Shown: positions 55,373 through 62,586 of the stretch, piece by piece
Layout: every line of letters begins with the position of its first letter
How positions within the stretch are numbered: the first letter of the stretch is position 1
Assembly (NCBI RefSeq): GCF_003722075.1
Contig: NZ_RDSK01000015.1
Span: 1-64,000, forward strand
Direction: 5' to 3'
DNA from: Methanohalophilus sp. RSK
Lineage (GTDB): Archaea; Halobacteriota; Methanosarcinia; Methanosarcinales; Methanosarcinaceae
DNA length: 64,000 bases
Made by a program: the position numbers and the translations under genes
The notes under the pieces: model-generated
Databases searched by the model: none
The model's input: the letters and a program-made list of their open reading frames with translations, nothing else
Told to the model about the DNA's origin: nothing

Positions 55373-55672
55373 TCATGCATGCGCATAAACCACTTCTGAA
55401 AAAATCCTGCTTTTCAATTCATCCCTTACAGCACGTTTCGAGATGATATCTACCTTTGACCCGAACTCGTCTTCAAGAAAAATTCCAAGAGCTGCGAGAT
55501 CAAAAATATCCGCCCCTTTCTCAAACTCAACAAGGAAGTCAATATCGCTGCCGGTTTTGTATTCATTCCTCACCACCGACCCAAAAAGGCCTATTTCCTT
55601 AACCTTATAGTTCTTTTTCAATTCCGCAAGCATCTCATCCAGTCTTCCCAGAATAATATCCTTTTTGATCAT
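55373..55672 (-). CDS. MntA-like minimal nucleotidyltransferase
   Basis: 99 residues from ATG 55672. The active-site block is GLFGSVVRNEYKTGSDIDFL (GSxxR...SDID) with a third acidic strand at SKVDIIS. MntA proteins AMPylate and silence HepT RNase toxins. No HepT-like gene is next to it on either side, so it is either an orphan antitoxin or the toxin was lost. It sits between the scrap region and ordinary chromosomal genes. Confidence 0.85.
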   Translation of the reverse strand: MIKKDIILGRLDEMLAELKKNYKVKEIGLFGSVVRNEYKTGSDIDFLVEFEKGADIFDLAALGIFLEDEFGSKVDIISKRAVRDELKSRIFSEVVYAHA

Positions 55673-55932
55673 ATTAATTCCCTTATGAGATCTCTGATAC
55701 ACATTTTGGAGGGTCTTTTTATATTATTGCTTTGGTTGGCGTTGTCTGGCCACTCCCATGAATTCATTGATTTCAGAATGAACCTAGAGATCCTCATATG
55801 AATCATCAATGAAACAGAAATTGAATTTTTAGTGCAAGCCAACACATGGAATACACCCCCTTTTATAAGATTATGCTTCAATAAAAAAATAGAGGATAGT
55901 TACTCTACAAAATCCAAAATAGGAGAATTAAT

Positions 55933-56640
55933 ATGAAAATAACTGTTTTCAATGGTAGTCCCAGAGAAAGAAAAAGCAATACCCATCGAATTATTGATCC
56001 TTTGTTGGAGGGGGCCAGGCAAGCGGGTGCTCAGACAGAAGAGATATTCCTGGCAGAGCATAATATCAATCATTGTTGTGGTTGTTTTAGTTGCTGGACT
56101 AAAACTCCCGGAAAATGCGTAATCAATGACGACATGTCCGAGCTCATAGATCTTTTTTTTGAATCGGATCATGTAGGAATGGCCACTCCTGTCTATGGAT
56201 TGTTTATGACCTCAATACTAAAGAAATTCAACGAAAGACTGCTGCCTACCGCAACTCCACATATTCACAAAAATGAAGATGGAAGCTGTTATCATGAAGA
56301 AAGAATGCACTATCCCCGTTTTTTTATGATTGCCAATTCAGGATTTCCCGGAGAACACAATTTTGACTTATTCAAGGCATATATGGCGTCTCAGAATCCC
56401 GTACTGGAAGTCTACCGAAATAGTGGAGGAATATTAGAAGACTGTCCAGACGAAAGTGTCAAAAAAAGAATCAACGAATTTTATGATGCACTGCGAGAGG
56501 CCGGAAAAGAAATGGTCAACGAAGGTCAGGATTCAGAAGATATAATTAAAAGTATTCATGCCGAACTAATCAGTGATGACGAGTTTATGGCAGGTGCTAA
56601 TCAGTACTGGGATGAAGAAATAGCAAAAGGTGAATCATAA
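55933..56640 (+). CDS. Iron-sulfur flavoprotein-like NAD(P)H-dependent FMN reductase
   Basis: 235 residues. Flavodoxin-like: start ITVFNGSPRERKSNTHRIID, FMN/cluster region INHCCGCFSCWTKTPGKCVI and MATPVYGLFMTSILKKFNER. The cysteine pattern CCxCxxC...C resembles that of iron-sulfur flavoproteins of methanogens, which bind [4Fe-4S] and FMN. The later part (GGILEDCPDESVKKRINEFY) is helical. AGGAG precedes the ATG. A role in electron transfer or oxygen detoxification is inferred. Confidence 0.85.
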   Translation: MKITVFNGSPRERKSNTHRIIDPLLEGARQAGAQTEEIFLAEHNINHCCGCFSCWTKTPGKCVINDDMSELIDLFFESDHVGMATPVYGLFMTSILKKFNERLLPTATPHIHKNEDGSCYHEERMHYPRFFMIANSGFPGEHNFDLFKAYMASQNPVLEVYRNSGGILEDCPDESVKKRINEFYDALREAGKEMVNEGQDSEDIIKSIHAELISDDEFMAGANQYWDEEIAKGES

Positions 56641-56740
56641 ACAAATAGGAAGTAATATTTGCCTCAAAACGCAACACATGAAGAGTGCATTCAATTGAGG
56701 CATTCAATTTCGCTAAAACAACTCACATCAGATATCGCAA

Positions 56741-57883
56741 TCAATCCAGACCGGCATCTGCTTTGAAAGCCTTTAGTTTGAGACTCATAACAGGGTAGCC
56801 TGAGTACTGATTCTCACCAATCTCTTTGTCTTGATCCATTATCCGGACCTGGAATCCAGCATCTTTTATTATTCCCAGGTAGTCATCTTTGAGCAATGCA
56901 CCCCCTATACAGGCACATATAAGATCTTCATCATTCCTTTGCTCGGGGGTCAGGTCATTCAGAAGAACAATATCTGAAACATACATCCTCCCATCATTTT
57001 TGAGAACACGGTATGCTTCCCTGAATACTTTGGATTTGTTAGGTGCAAGATTGATTACACAGTTGCTTATAATGACATCAATAGAACCCGTATCAACAGG
57101 TAAAAACTCGATATCCCCCTGCCTGAACTCGACATTATCGAATTCATACTTTTCAGCATTCTTTCTTGCTTTTGCAACCATATCTTCTGTCATATCCACA
57201 CCAATGACTTTCCCGGTCTTGCCCACCTTCCTTGCAGCGATAAAAGTATCAAATCCTCCTCCGGAGCCAAGGTCAAGAACGATATCGCCTTCTTTTACCT
57301 CACCGAATGCCGTGGGATTTCCACATCCAAGCCCCAGATTCGCTGCAGAGAATGATTGTGTGTCTTCAGATGAATAGCCAATGGATGTTGATATCTCTTC
57401 CTTTGTGAGGTCCCCGCAACATTCACAACCCTGTACAACATCCAATGCAATTTTTCCGTATGTATCCTTTACAACTTTTTTCGTGGAATCTGCATCTGCT
57501 GTATTGTCAGAGCAACATCCACAACCCTGTACAACATCCAATGCAATTTTTCCGTATGTATCCTTTACAACTTTTTTCGTGGAATCCGCATCTGCTGTAT
57601 TGTCAGAGCAACATGAATCAAATTTTTCAATTCCGCAATTTTCAAGTTTATCTTTCATATTATCATCCATTATGCTGTAAATTACGTATCTACCCTCTTT
57701 TTCATACTTCAGGAGACCCGCTTCACAAAGTATCCTGAGATGCCGGGATACAGTGGTTTGATCCTTGCCCGTAATTGCCGCAAAATCACATGCACAGTGA
57801 TCATGTTTTAACAGGCATCCTATTATTGCAAGACGCGTTTGGTCCCCCAATGCTTTGAAGAATTTAGCTTTTTCGTGAAGCAT
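56741..57883 (-). CDS. arsM: ArsR-ArsM fusion: arsenite-responsive repressor joined to As(III) methyltransferase
   Basis: About 380 residues from ATG 57883. The N-terminal winged helix ([38 protein letters not shown]) is ArsR. A Cys-rich linker with [16 protein letters not shown] and GCECCGD follows, then the ArsM methyltransferase ([47 protein letters not shown]). ArsM methylates arsenite to volatile or less toxic forms. The linker includes a 32-codon unit present twice (57424-57615). An ATG 22 codons upstream lies beyond the operator and was not used. Similar fusions are known in methanogens. Confidence 0.88.
   Translation of the reverse strand: MLHEKAKFFKALGDQTRLAIIGCLLKHDHCACDFAAITGKDQTTVSRHLRILCEAGLLKYEKEGRYVIYSIMDDNMKDKLENCGIEKFDSCCSDNTADADSTKKVVKDTYGKIALDVVQGCGCCSDNTADADSTKKVVKDTYGKIALDVVQGCECCGDLTKEEISTSIGYSSEDTQSFSAANLGLGCGNPTAFGEVKEGDIVLDLGSGGGFDTFIAARKVGKTGKVIGVDMTEDMVAKARKNAEKYEFDNVEFRQGDIEFLPVDTGSIDVIISNCVINLAPNKSKVFREAYRVLKNDGRMYVSDIVLLNDLTPEQRNDEDLICACIGGALLKDDYLGIIKDAGFQVRIMDQDKEIGENQYSGYPVMSLKLKAFKADAGLD
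57424..57615 (-). repeat. 96-bp tandem duplication inside arsM
   Basis: Two adjacent 96-bp copies (57424-57519 and 57520-57615) differ by one silent change inside the repeat (T/C at the Asp-Ser region near 57500/57596). The unit is exactly 32 codons, so the frame is kept and one extra CC/GC(E/G)CC arsenic-binding block is added. Confidence 0.9.
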
Positions 57884-57890
57884 TCGTTGT

Positions 57891-57914
57891 ATATATGTGC
57901 ATTTATGCATATAT
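57891..57914. promoter_or_regulatory. Probable ArsR operator/TATA region of arsM
   Basis: ATATATGTGCATttATGCATATAT is an inverted repeat with one mismatch, 8-30 nt upstream of the start codon, overlapping TATA-like sequence. An autoregulating ArsR domain would bind here and block transcription in the absence of arsenite. Confidence 0.5.
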
Positions 57915-58019
57915 TTCTTTTGCAAGCAGTTTTTGGAAAAACGAGGCACAAAGAGGAAAGCAAATACAATAAATACTTTATGATTTTTTTATGGCTTGGT
58001 AGTTATTATTTAATTTATT

Positions 58020-58124
58020 GTGATGGGTAAGTCCAAAAGACAATTTTGGCATGGTAAACCGATTTGGGTGGTAAGTGGGCGACACATGTCTTTTCTATCT
58101 GCGTACAGATACCTTACCCATCAC
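58020..58124. repeat. 105-bp element with nested inverted repeats
   Basis: The outer arms GTGATGGGTAAG (58020-58031) and CTTACCCATCAC (58113-58124) are perfect 12-bp inverted repeats. Inside lie AAAAGACA (58035-58042) and TGTCTTTT (58087-58094), and ATCTG/CAGAT near the right end. The architecture fits a MITE or a folded RNA. There is no protein frame across it. No clear target duplication was identified. Confidence 0.55.
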
Positions 58125-58186
58125 TATACTATAATAGATGTTTTTATATGGGATATAATGAAAAGAACGAATGGTTCTGAATTTTG

Positions 58187-58291
58187 TTATCCCTCTTCAG
58201 TCTTAACAATCAGCAGAGTATTATTATCTTCGAGTTCACTTGTCCTGCTTGCAAGTGAATCGAGTTCATGTCTGACCGCTGCCAGCTTCAT
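58187..58291 (-). CDS. Possible 34-aa coiled-coil peptide
   Basis: ATG to TAA encodes MKLAAVRHELDSLASRTSEL, EDNNTLLIVKTEEG. The heptad-like spacing (L..VR.EL..LA....EL) suggests a coiled coil, and the frame is clean. No ribosome binding site is evident, so it may equally be a fragment of a larger lost gene. Confidence 0.35.
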   Translation of the reverse strand: MKLAAVRHELDSLASRTSELEDNNTLLIVKTEEG

Positions 58292-58361
58292 AATTAAAGG
58301 TGCGTTTTTACAATCTACCTATAACTTCCACACTGAACTTCAGGATCATACTTCTCAAAAT

Positions 58362-58808
58362 TCAGCTTTTATCTTCCTTAAGACAAATGTACCAGTCAGA
58401 ACATTTCAATTCCTTATCTTCCATGCGCTTTTTTGCATCGTCATAGGAAAGAGGAGTCGGTATTATGACGTCATCACCGGGATTCCAGTTAACAGGAGTA
58501 TCTACTTTTTCCGAATCTGTTTTCTGGATTGCCTGCAGGATACGTTTTATTTCATCAAGGTTTCTGCCATTGGAAAGTGGATAAAAGGCCATATAACGGA
58601 TGCGTGACTCGGGGTCTATTATGAATATTTCCCTCACCGGTTGGGAGTTCATGATTTCATTATCAGCAGTTGCCTTATTTGGCTGAATGTCCTGGATATA
58701 GCGCATATATCTTTTGTTCTCAGAAGGCTGGAGCATCCCATATTTTTTTACTATTGTCAACCCCAGATCTTCTATTATGGGAAATTCTACATCTATGCCC
58801 GAGATGCC
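58362..58808 (-). pseudogene. 1-Cys peroxiredoxin (Prx6-like), N-terminus lost
   Basis: The C-terminal two thirds read GIDVEFPIIEDLGLTIVKKY, GMLQPSENK, PVREIFIIDPESRIRYMAF, LDEIKRILQAIQ, WNPGDDVIIP and CSDWYICLK. This is the Prx6 end, but the part with the peroxidatic Cys (PVCTTE) is absent and a TGA closes the frame just upstream. The enzyme cannot work. A TTG at 58760 could start a shorter frame but without catalytic centre. Confidence 0.85.
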
Positions 58809-58965
58809 TGGTAGTCATACATTCATTTTGTTCCACAATAACAAATCAACGTATATTATCCAGATATTACCTTAACCCAAAGCATGAAATTTTAAAGCTG
58901 GTTTAACATTTCAAAACAAAGAGTATATATGTAATACGCAACTACATTCGTATTAATCAAGCCTG

Positions 58966-59040
58966 CTTAATAATGGGGTGGTATGAGCGGGCTGGGGAGT
59001 GGGGGTACTAAAAAAGGTAATTACCCGCTCATCTATTAAG
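58966..59040 (+). ncRNA. Candidate structured RNA
   Basis: An outer stem CTTAATA/TATTAAG (58966-58972, 59034-59040) and an inner perfect 9-bp stem ATGAGCGGG/CCCGCTCAT (58983-58991, 59024-59032) enclose a G-rich loop with a GGTAATTACC palindrome. A T run (59045-59050) follows. It is a G/C-rich patch in AT-rich intergenic DNA. No class of known riboswitch was recognised. Both strands can fold this way, so the strand is uncertain. Confidence 0.4.
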
Positions 59041-59275
59041 AATGGTTTTTTGCTGTATATACATGTTTTGCTCAGATTTCTAACCTTAATGATGATTAAA
59101 AGCATCTAGCTAAAGCATTGTACATAAATACATACAAAAATATCATAAAAACAGTAATAATATCGCATACAAATCAGAACGAATTTATAATTAAATGGCA
59201 TTAAACTATTATTTTAGACAAATGTAATATTGTTATTAATGACTGCACCTATAAATTCTTAAAAGGAACATCGAA
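59041..59275. other. AT-rich intergenic region
   Basis: No gene. TATA-like sequences and homopolymers only. The 58809-58965 stretch on the other side of the RNA candidate is likewise empty. Confidence 0.35.
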
Positions 59276-59467
59276 ATGTCTGAAGAAAATAAACGCAGGA
59301 CAGCATTCATAATAGCTATAATAGTAGGGATACTTGATATCTTTGTACTTTATCTCGGGACAATCAGGCCGGCCCATATCGGCTGGGCGGTAGCCAGTTG
59401 TACACCTACCATCAGCCACCTTCAGGGAGAAGGTACTATGTGTAAAAAAGGGCCCGGGTTTTTGTAA
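59276..59467 (+). CDS. Small membrane protein (63 aa), tentative
   Basis: A lysine/arginine-rich start (MSEENKRRT) and a hydrophobic helix (AFIIAIIVGILDIFVLYLG) suggest a one-helix membrane protein. After residue 38 the sequence (VASCTPTISHLQGEG) looks less protein-like and overlaps a convergent frame, so the natural end may have been lost. AAAAGGAACATCGAA precedes the ATG. Confidence 0.4.
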   Translation: MSEENKRRTAFIIAIIVGILDIFVLYLGTIRPAHIGWAVASCTPTISHLQGEGTMCKKGPGFL

Positions 59468-59658
59468 AGCAGATAGACAAGTGGCAAAATCGTAATAACT
59501 GCAATGAGGCTATATGCCGGCATATACAGCATTTCTGCCGGGAACCCAGAACTCTCACTAGTCGGCGTTTGAATGGCAGGCTGGCCAAAAAACTGTGAAT
59601 GGCTGCAAATGCCACAAGACAAAAAAAGGATAATAGTAGATGAAACCAATTCCAGCAC
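59422..59658 (-). CDS. Small membrane protein with signal-like N-terminus (78 aa), tentative
   Basis: MLELVSSTIILFLSCGICSH resembles a signal peptide or first helix. A second helix is YSLIAVITILPLVYLLYKN. No motif is recognised. Overlaps the preceding plus-strand frame at the 3' end by 46 nt, so only one of them may be real along its full length. Confidence 0.4.
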   Translation of the reverse strand: MLELVSSTIILFLSCGICSHSQFFGQPAIQTPTSESSGFPAEMLYMPAYSLIAVITILPLVYLLYKNPGPFLHIVPSP

Positions 59659-59978
59659 TCTCCTTTTTTGTTTGAATGAACCTTATTTATTATTTTTATC
59701 TAACAGTAACCTGTAGTATCTTTGTATAAACCAACCATCTAAATGTCACGAGAAATATTGTGGTTGTTTTCTGAATGCAATGATTTCATGAAACCGCTAC
59801 TATTTATTTCCGCATGTACTAATACATGGCAAAAATATATTGATTTAGCCTTAGTTCATAACAAAATTTCAATCCCTGATTCAAATGCTAGGTTGTAAGT
59901 AAAAATGATTGCAGAATGAAATATTTAAAATATATAACGCAAGAAAAACAGTCACATTAAAAGAGAAAGAAATGATTT
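59659..59978. other. Intergenic region without features
   Basis: AT-rich, about 320 bp. I see no frame or structure besides the hairpin at its right edge. Confidence 0.35.
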
Positions 59979-60000
59979 ATTCACCAGTAAAATGGTGAAT
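59979..60000 (-). terminator. Hairpin behind the phasin-like gene
   Basis: ATTCACCA-gtaaaa-TGGTGAAT is a perfect 8-bp stem, 24 nt after the minus-strand stop at 60024. In that direction it is followed by a T-rich tract (AAATCATTTCTTTC on the minus strand), as in archaeal terminators. Confidence 0.55.
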
Positions 60001-60023
60001 AATCAAATCATTCAATACAGCAA

Positions 60024-60365
60024 TTATTTATCGCCTTTTCTAAGGCTTTTCATTTTTTCAAGTTCTCCCTCAAGTTCCCGAATTTTCATTTCATCGATGG
60101 AATCCGCATAATCCGCCAGTTCCTTATCGGCTGTCTGAAGCGTGTTGTGCAGCCTTTCCACTACATTCTTCTCCAGATTCAACCTCTGTTTCCTGGTCTC
60201 GCTAACAAGGTCCTCGACAAGTACCTTCCCTTCTTCCTTGCTGATGGCACCTTCCTTAACCCTTGTATTTACAAATTCCCTTATTCGCTCTTCGGACATA
60301 GCTGCCAATCCTGCACCAATCAATGCAGTTGCGCCTAAAAGACCCATCTTCTTTATCTTTTCCAT
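60024..60365 (-). CDS. Phasin-like coiled-coil protein
   Basis: 113 residues from ATG 60365 (ribosome binding site TGGGGT). A short hydrophobic patch (MGLLGATALIGAGLAAM) precedes long charged helices (ERIREFVNTRVKEGAISKEE, LVEDLVSETRKQRLNLEKN, LQTADKELADYADSIDEMK). This resembles small phasin/PhaF-type regulators of granule surfaces. No polyhydroxyalkanoate genes are visible, so a structural or membrane-tethering role is equally possible. An ATG 23 codons upstream has no support. Confidence 0.65.
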   Translation of the reverse strand: MEKIKKMGLLGATALIGAGLAAMSEERIREFVNTRVKEGAISKEEGKVLVEDLVSETRKQRLNLEKNVVERLHNTLQTADKELADYADSIDEMKIRELEGELEKMKSLRKGDK

Positions 60366-60632
60366 GTATAATACCCCACTACTGATCAGATAGGATTCAC
60401 AATCGGCATGAATTAAAGTCAACCAGTAAGTCAATCAACTATATTTGAAGCCAGGGAAAACCTTCCATCTGTTTTTATAATAACAATGGGTGACCGAATG
60501 CCGATTCAGAAATTCACAACTCCCCGATTTGTGTTTCCCATCCAGATAATAATAGGTACAACTAAACATATATTTGTTGGGCCTCAAAGAAGAGGCTACA
60601 GATTAATTTTATAAGTATTTATTATGTTTGTC

Positions 60633-60773
60633 TCAGGAAGAAGATTCTTCCTGATTATTGAATACCTGATTACCCAGTTCAGTTACATCGTAGGTATCCG
60701 TTTCAGGATTGTATTTTAACAAACCATCCTTTGCCATTTTATCTAACATAGATTTCATTATATCGTCTGTCAT
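60633..60773 (-). CDS. Small protein (46 aa), winged-helix-like end
   Basis: ATG to TGA gives MTDDIMKSMLDKMAKDGLLK, YNPETDTYDVTELGNQVF, NNQEESSS. 'MAKDGLLKYNPETDTYDVTELG' looks like the last helix and wing of a winged-helix domain, here standing alone. Clean frame and acidic composition support a real gene. It may act as an adaptor or antirepressor. Confidence 0.6.
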   Translation of the reverse strand: MTDDIMKSMLDKMAKDGLLKYNPETDTYDVTELGNQVFNNQEESSS

Positions 60774-60897
60774 TATTTTGACCTTTTACTCATTTCTAAA
60801 TAATATTCATAAACCCCGCCTAGGGACCATAGACATTAAGGCAAAATTAATACATGTTGTCAGAGTATATTTAATATAGTATCTCAGGGGTGGCTAA

Positions 60898-61038
60898 ATG
60901 AACGGAATAGGGTACTATGGTTATGGATACCATTATGTAGTAGGTTTCTTTGTATTTGTCCTGATTATAATAAGTATCGGTTTATTGATTAAATGGTACC
61001 TCGGGAAAAATAATAAAAATACAGAAATAAGTTTGTAA
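60898..61038 (+). CDS. Small membrane protein (46 aa)
   Basis: CAGGGGTGG precedes ATG by about 6 nt. The product begins MNGIGYYGYGYHYVVGFFVF and continues VLIIISIGLLIKWYLGK with a short lysine-rich tail. One membrane helix with a Tyr/Gly-rich external end. Possibly co-transcribed with the cupin gene 39 nt downstream. Confidence 0.6.
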   Translation: MNGIGYYGYGYHYVVGFFVFVLIIISIGLLIKWYLGKNNKNTEISL

Positions 61039-61077
61039 TTGCCTAAAATATAAATTGTGATAATAAGTGGTGAAACA

Positions 61078-61389
61078 ATGGACAAAGGTTTTTCAAAAGA
61101 TTTGAACGAATTGATGCAATTTCCCACAGAGGGAATCTTCAGTACAGTACTGGCAAAATCAGACAACTACAATTACACACTGATGTGTCTTGCAGGTGGG
61201 ACGGATATTGATGAACATACATCTACAAAAACAGGTGTGGTTCAGGTCCTGAAAGGAAAGGGTGTCTTCCGTTTATTTGGAAATGAAATCGAAATGAAAG
61301 AGGGTACATTCATTTTCATGCCTGCAAACGCGCCTCATTCCCTTCAAGCCCGGGAAGATCTCGCAGTACTTCTGTGTCTGACCAAGTAA
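61078..61389 (+). CDS. Single-domain cupin protein
   Basis: 103 residues from ATG 61078 (AGTGGTG upstream). Cupin motif 1 is LAGGTDIDEHTSTKTGVVQV (His and Glu/Asp metal ligands) and motif 2 is FIFMPANAPHSLQAREDL. A small beta-barrel metal-binding protein, often a sensor or minor enzyme. Its substrate is unknown. An ATG 7 codons upstream lacks a ribosome binding site. Confidence 0.85.
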   Translation: MDKGFSKDLNELMQFPTEGIFSTVLAKSDNYNYTLMCLAGGTDIDEHTSTKTGVVQVLKGKGVFRLFGNEIEMKEGTFIFMPANAPHSLQAREDLAVLLCLTK

Positions 61390-61457
61390 ACCAATTACAT
61401 GATAAAAAATTATGATTTGACCTGCCATTCATAAGAATAAAAGGGAGTCGGGGATGT

Positions 61458-62078
61458 ATGAAGATAATAATCATAAATGGTTTTCCGGGAAGCGGGAAAA
61501 CTACCACAATAAAGGAAATTGCAAAAAGTCTTGCAGAGGAGGGTAAAAAAGTTGTTATAATATTTACCGAGGAAGGAGAAGTCAGTTATAGTGATATCAA
61601 AAACACAAATATAATCACAAAAGAAGTGATAAATGCCTGCGTTCCCTGCAGCCTCAGGTTCAATCTGGAAAGTACCTTGAAAACTGCAACCAGTGGATCA
61701 AATCCTGATTTTGTGATTATCGAACTTCTATCAAGTGCATCCTCCTCCCAGATAAAGGCAAGCCTTGAACCGATGAATATTCCGGATATGTCTTTTGCTC
61801 CTGTTGTAAACATTGTAGATCCTAAAACTTTCATCACTGATATTGGTAAATTGCCCAAATTTGTTATCGACAGGATTAAAGAGGCCAATATTATCTGTTT
61901 GAACAAAACAGAATCTGCAAAAGATGAAAAAATCAGAGATGTAAAAGAGTTTCTCCATAATGCCAATCCTGATTCAACCATACTGGGAATTTCTGCACAT
62001 AAGCCGAATGAAAAATTTAAATCGTTACTGGATCAATTACTAAATAACGATGGAAGAATGCGGGATATGAAATCGTGA
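61458..62078 (+). CDS. CobW/COG0523-like P-loop GTPase
   Basis: 206 residues. Walker A is INGFPGSGKTTTIKE, the metal motif region ACVPCSL is a shortened CxxC in place of the usual CxCC, Walker B-like VIIELLSSASSS and base-recognition LNKTES. COG0523-type proteins deliver metals (Zn, Co, Ni). The C-terminal CobW domain is absent, so this is a minimal form. GTP binding and metal transfer are inferred from the family. Confidence 0.8.
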   Translation: MKIIIINGFPGSGKTTTIKEIAKSLAEEGKKVVIIFTEEGEVSYSDIKNTNIITKEVINACVPCSLRFNLESTLKTATSGSNPDFVIIELLSSASSSQIKASLEPMNIPDMSFAPVVNIVDPKTFITDIGKLPKFVIDRIKEANIICLNKTESAKDEKIRDVKEFLHNANPDSTILGISAHKPNEKFKSLLDQLLNNDGRMRDMKS

Positions 62079-62162
62079 AATGAATTTATTATGATTACAG
62101 GGAAGGGGGATAGCACCGGTATCTGAAAACGGTTAAATAATTGAATTGGTTAACAGGTAACA

Positions 62163-62546
62163 ATGAAGTTCACAAAATCAATTGTTGCTACTTTCTTCCT
62201 TTCTGCAATACTACTTACCAGTGGATGTGCAGATGACACAAATCGTTCAATAGTCCAATCAGGTGTTGTAGAAATAGAAGGGGAAAATATCAAGGAAACC
62301 GTCCAGTATGACGAGGAAAACATCGATCTGTACATAAATGGTGACTCCATCAACGTTGTGGTGGAATGGGGTACCCGGGTTGATAATGTCACTATTACCG
62401 GCAACAATATAGAAGTTCTATTCAAAGATGGATCGAGTATTGAGGAAATTTACCTGAGTGGGTCAGGTATAACCGTTATGGTTCCAAAAGCCCAGTATCC
62501 GGTTGTACACAAGGAGGGAAATGATGTGGGAGTGATATATTATTGA
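62163..62546 (+). CDS. DUF3060-like secreted lipoprotein
   Basis: 127 residues. The signal peptide ends in LTSGC, a lipobox-like site, so the protein is probably anchored outside by a lipid on Cys21. The mature part is a repeating beta structure (IDLYINGDSINVVVEWGTRV, VTITGNNIEVLFKDGSSIEE, IYLSGSGITVMVPK), the DUF3060 pattern. AGGTAA lies before the ATG. Its function is unknown. Confidence 0.75.
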   Translation: MKFTKSIVATFFLSAILLTSGCADDTNRSIVQSGVVEIEGENIKETVQYDEENIDLYINGDSINVVVEWGTRVDNVTITGNNIEVLFKDGSSIEEIYLSGSGITVMVPKAQYPVVHKEGNDVGVIYY

Positions 62547-62586
62547 TTCAATTTCCCAATTCAAGACAGAAGTGCAAATAATCTTT

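Noticed and set aside
48334-55702. Island bounded by a duplicated tRNA-Leu end (attL/attR)
   Set aside because: I looked for a second copy of the tRNA 3' end near the right edge and found none. No integrase gene is visible, so the tRNA-based insertion remains an inference.
58020-58607. 195-codon plus-strand frame spanning the 105-bp element and the peroxiredoxin remnant
   Set aside because: It crosses the inverted repeats and is antisense to the peroxiredoxin sequence.
60486-60566. 26-codon frame (MGDRMPIQKF...)
   Set aside because: Too short, no ribosome binding site and no conserved feature.
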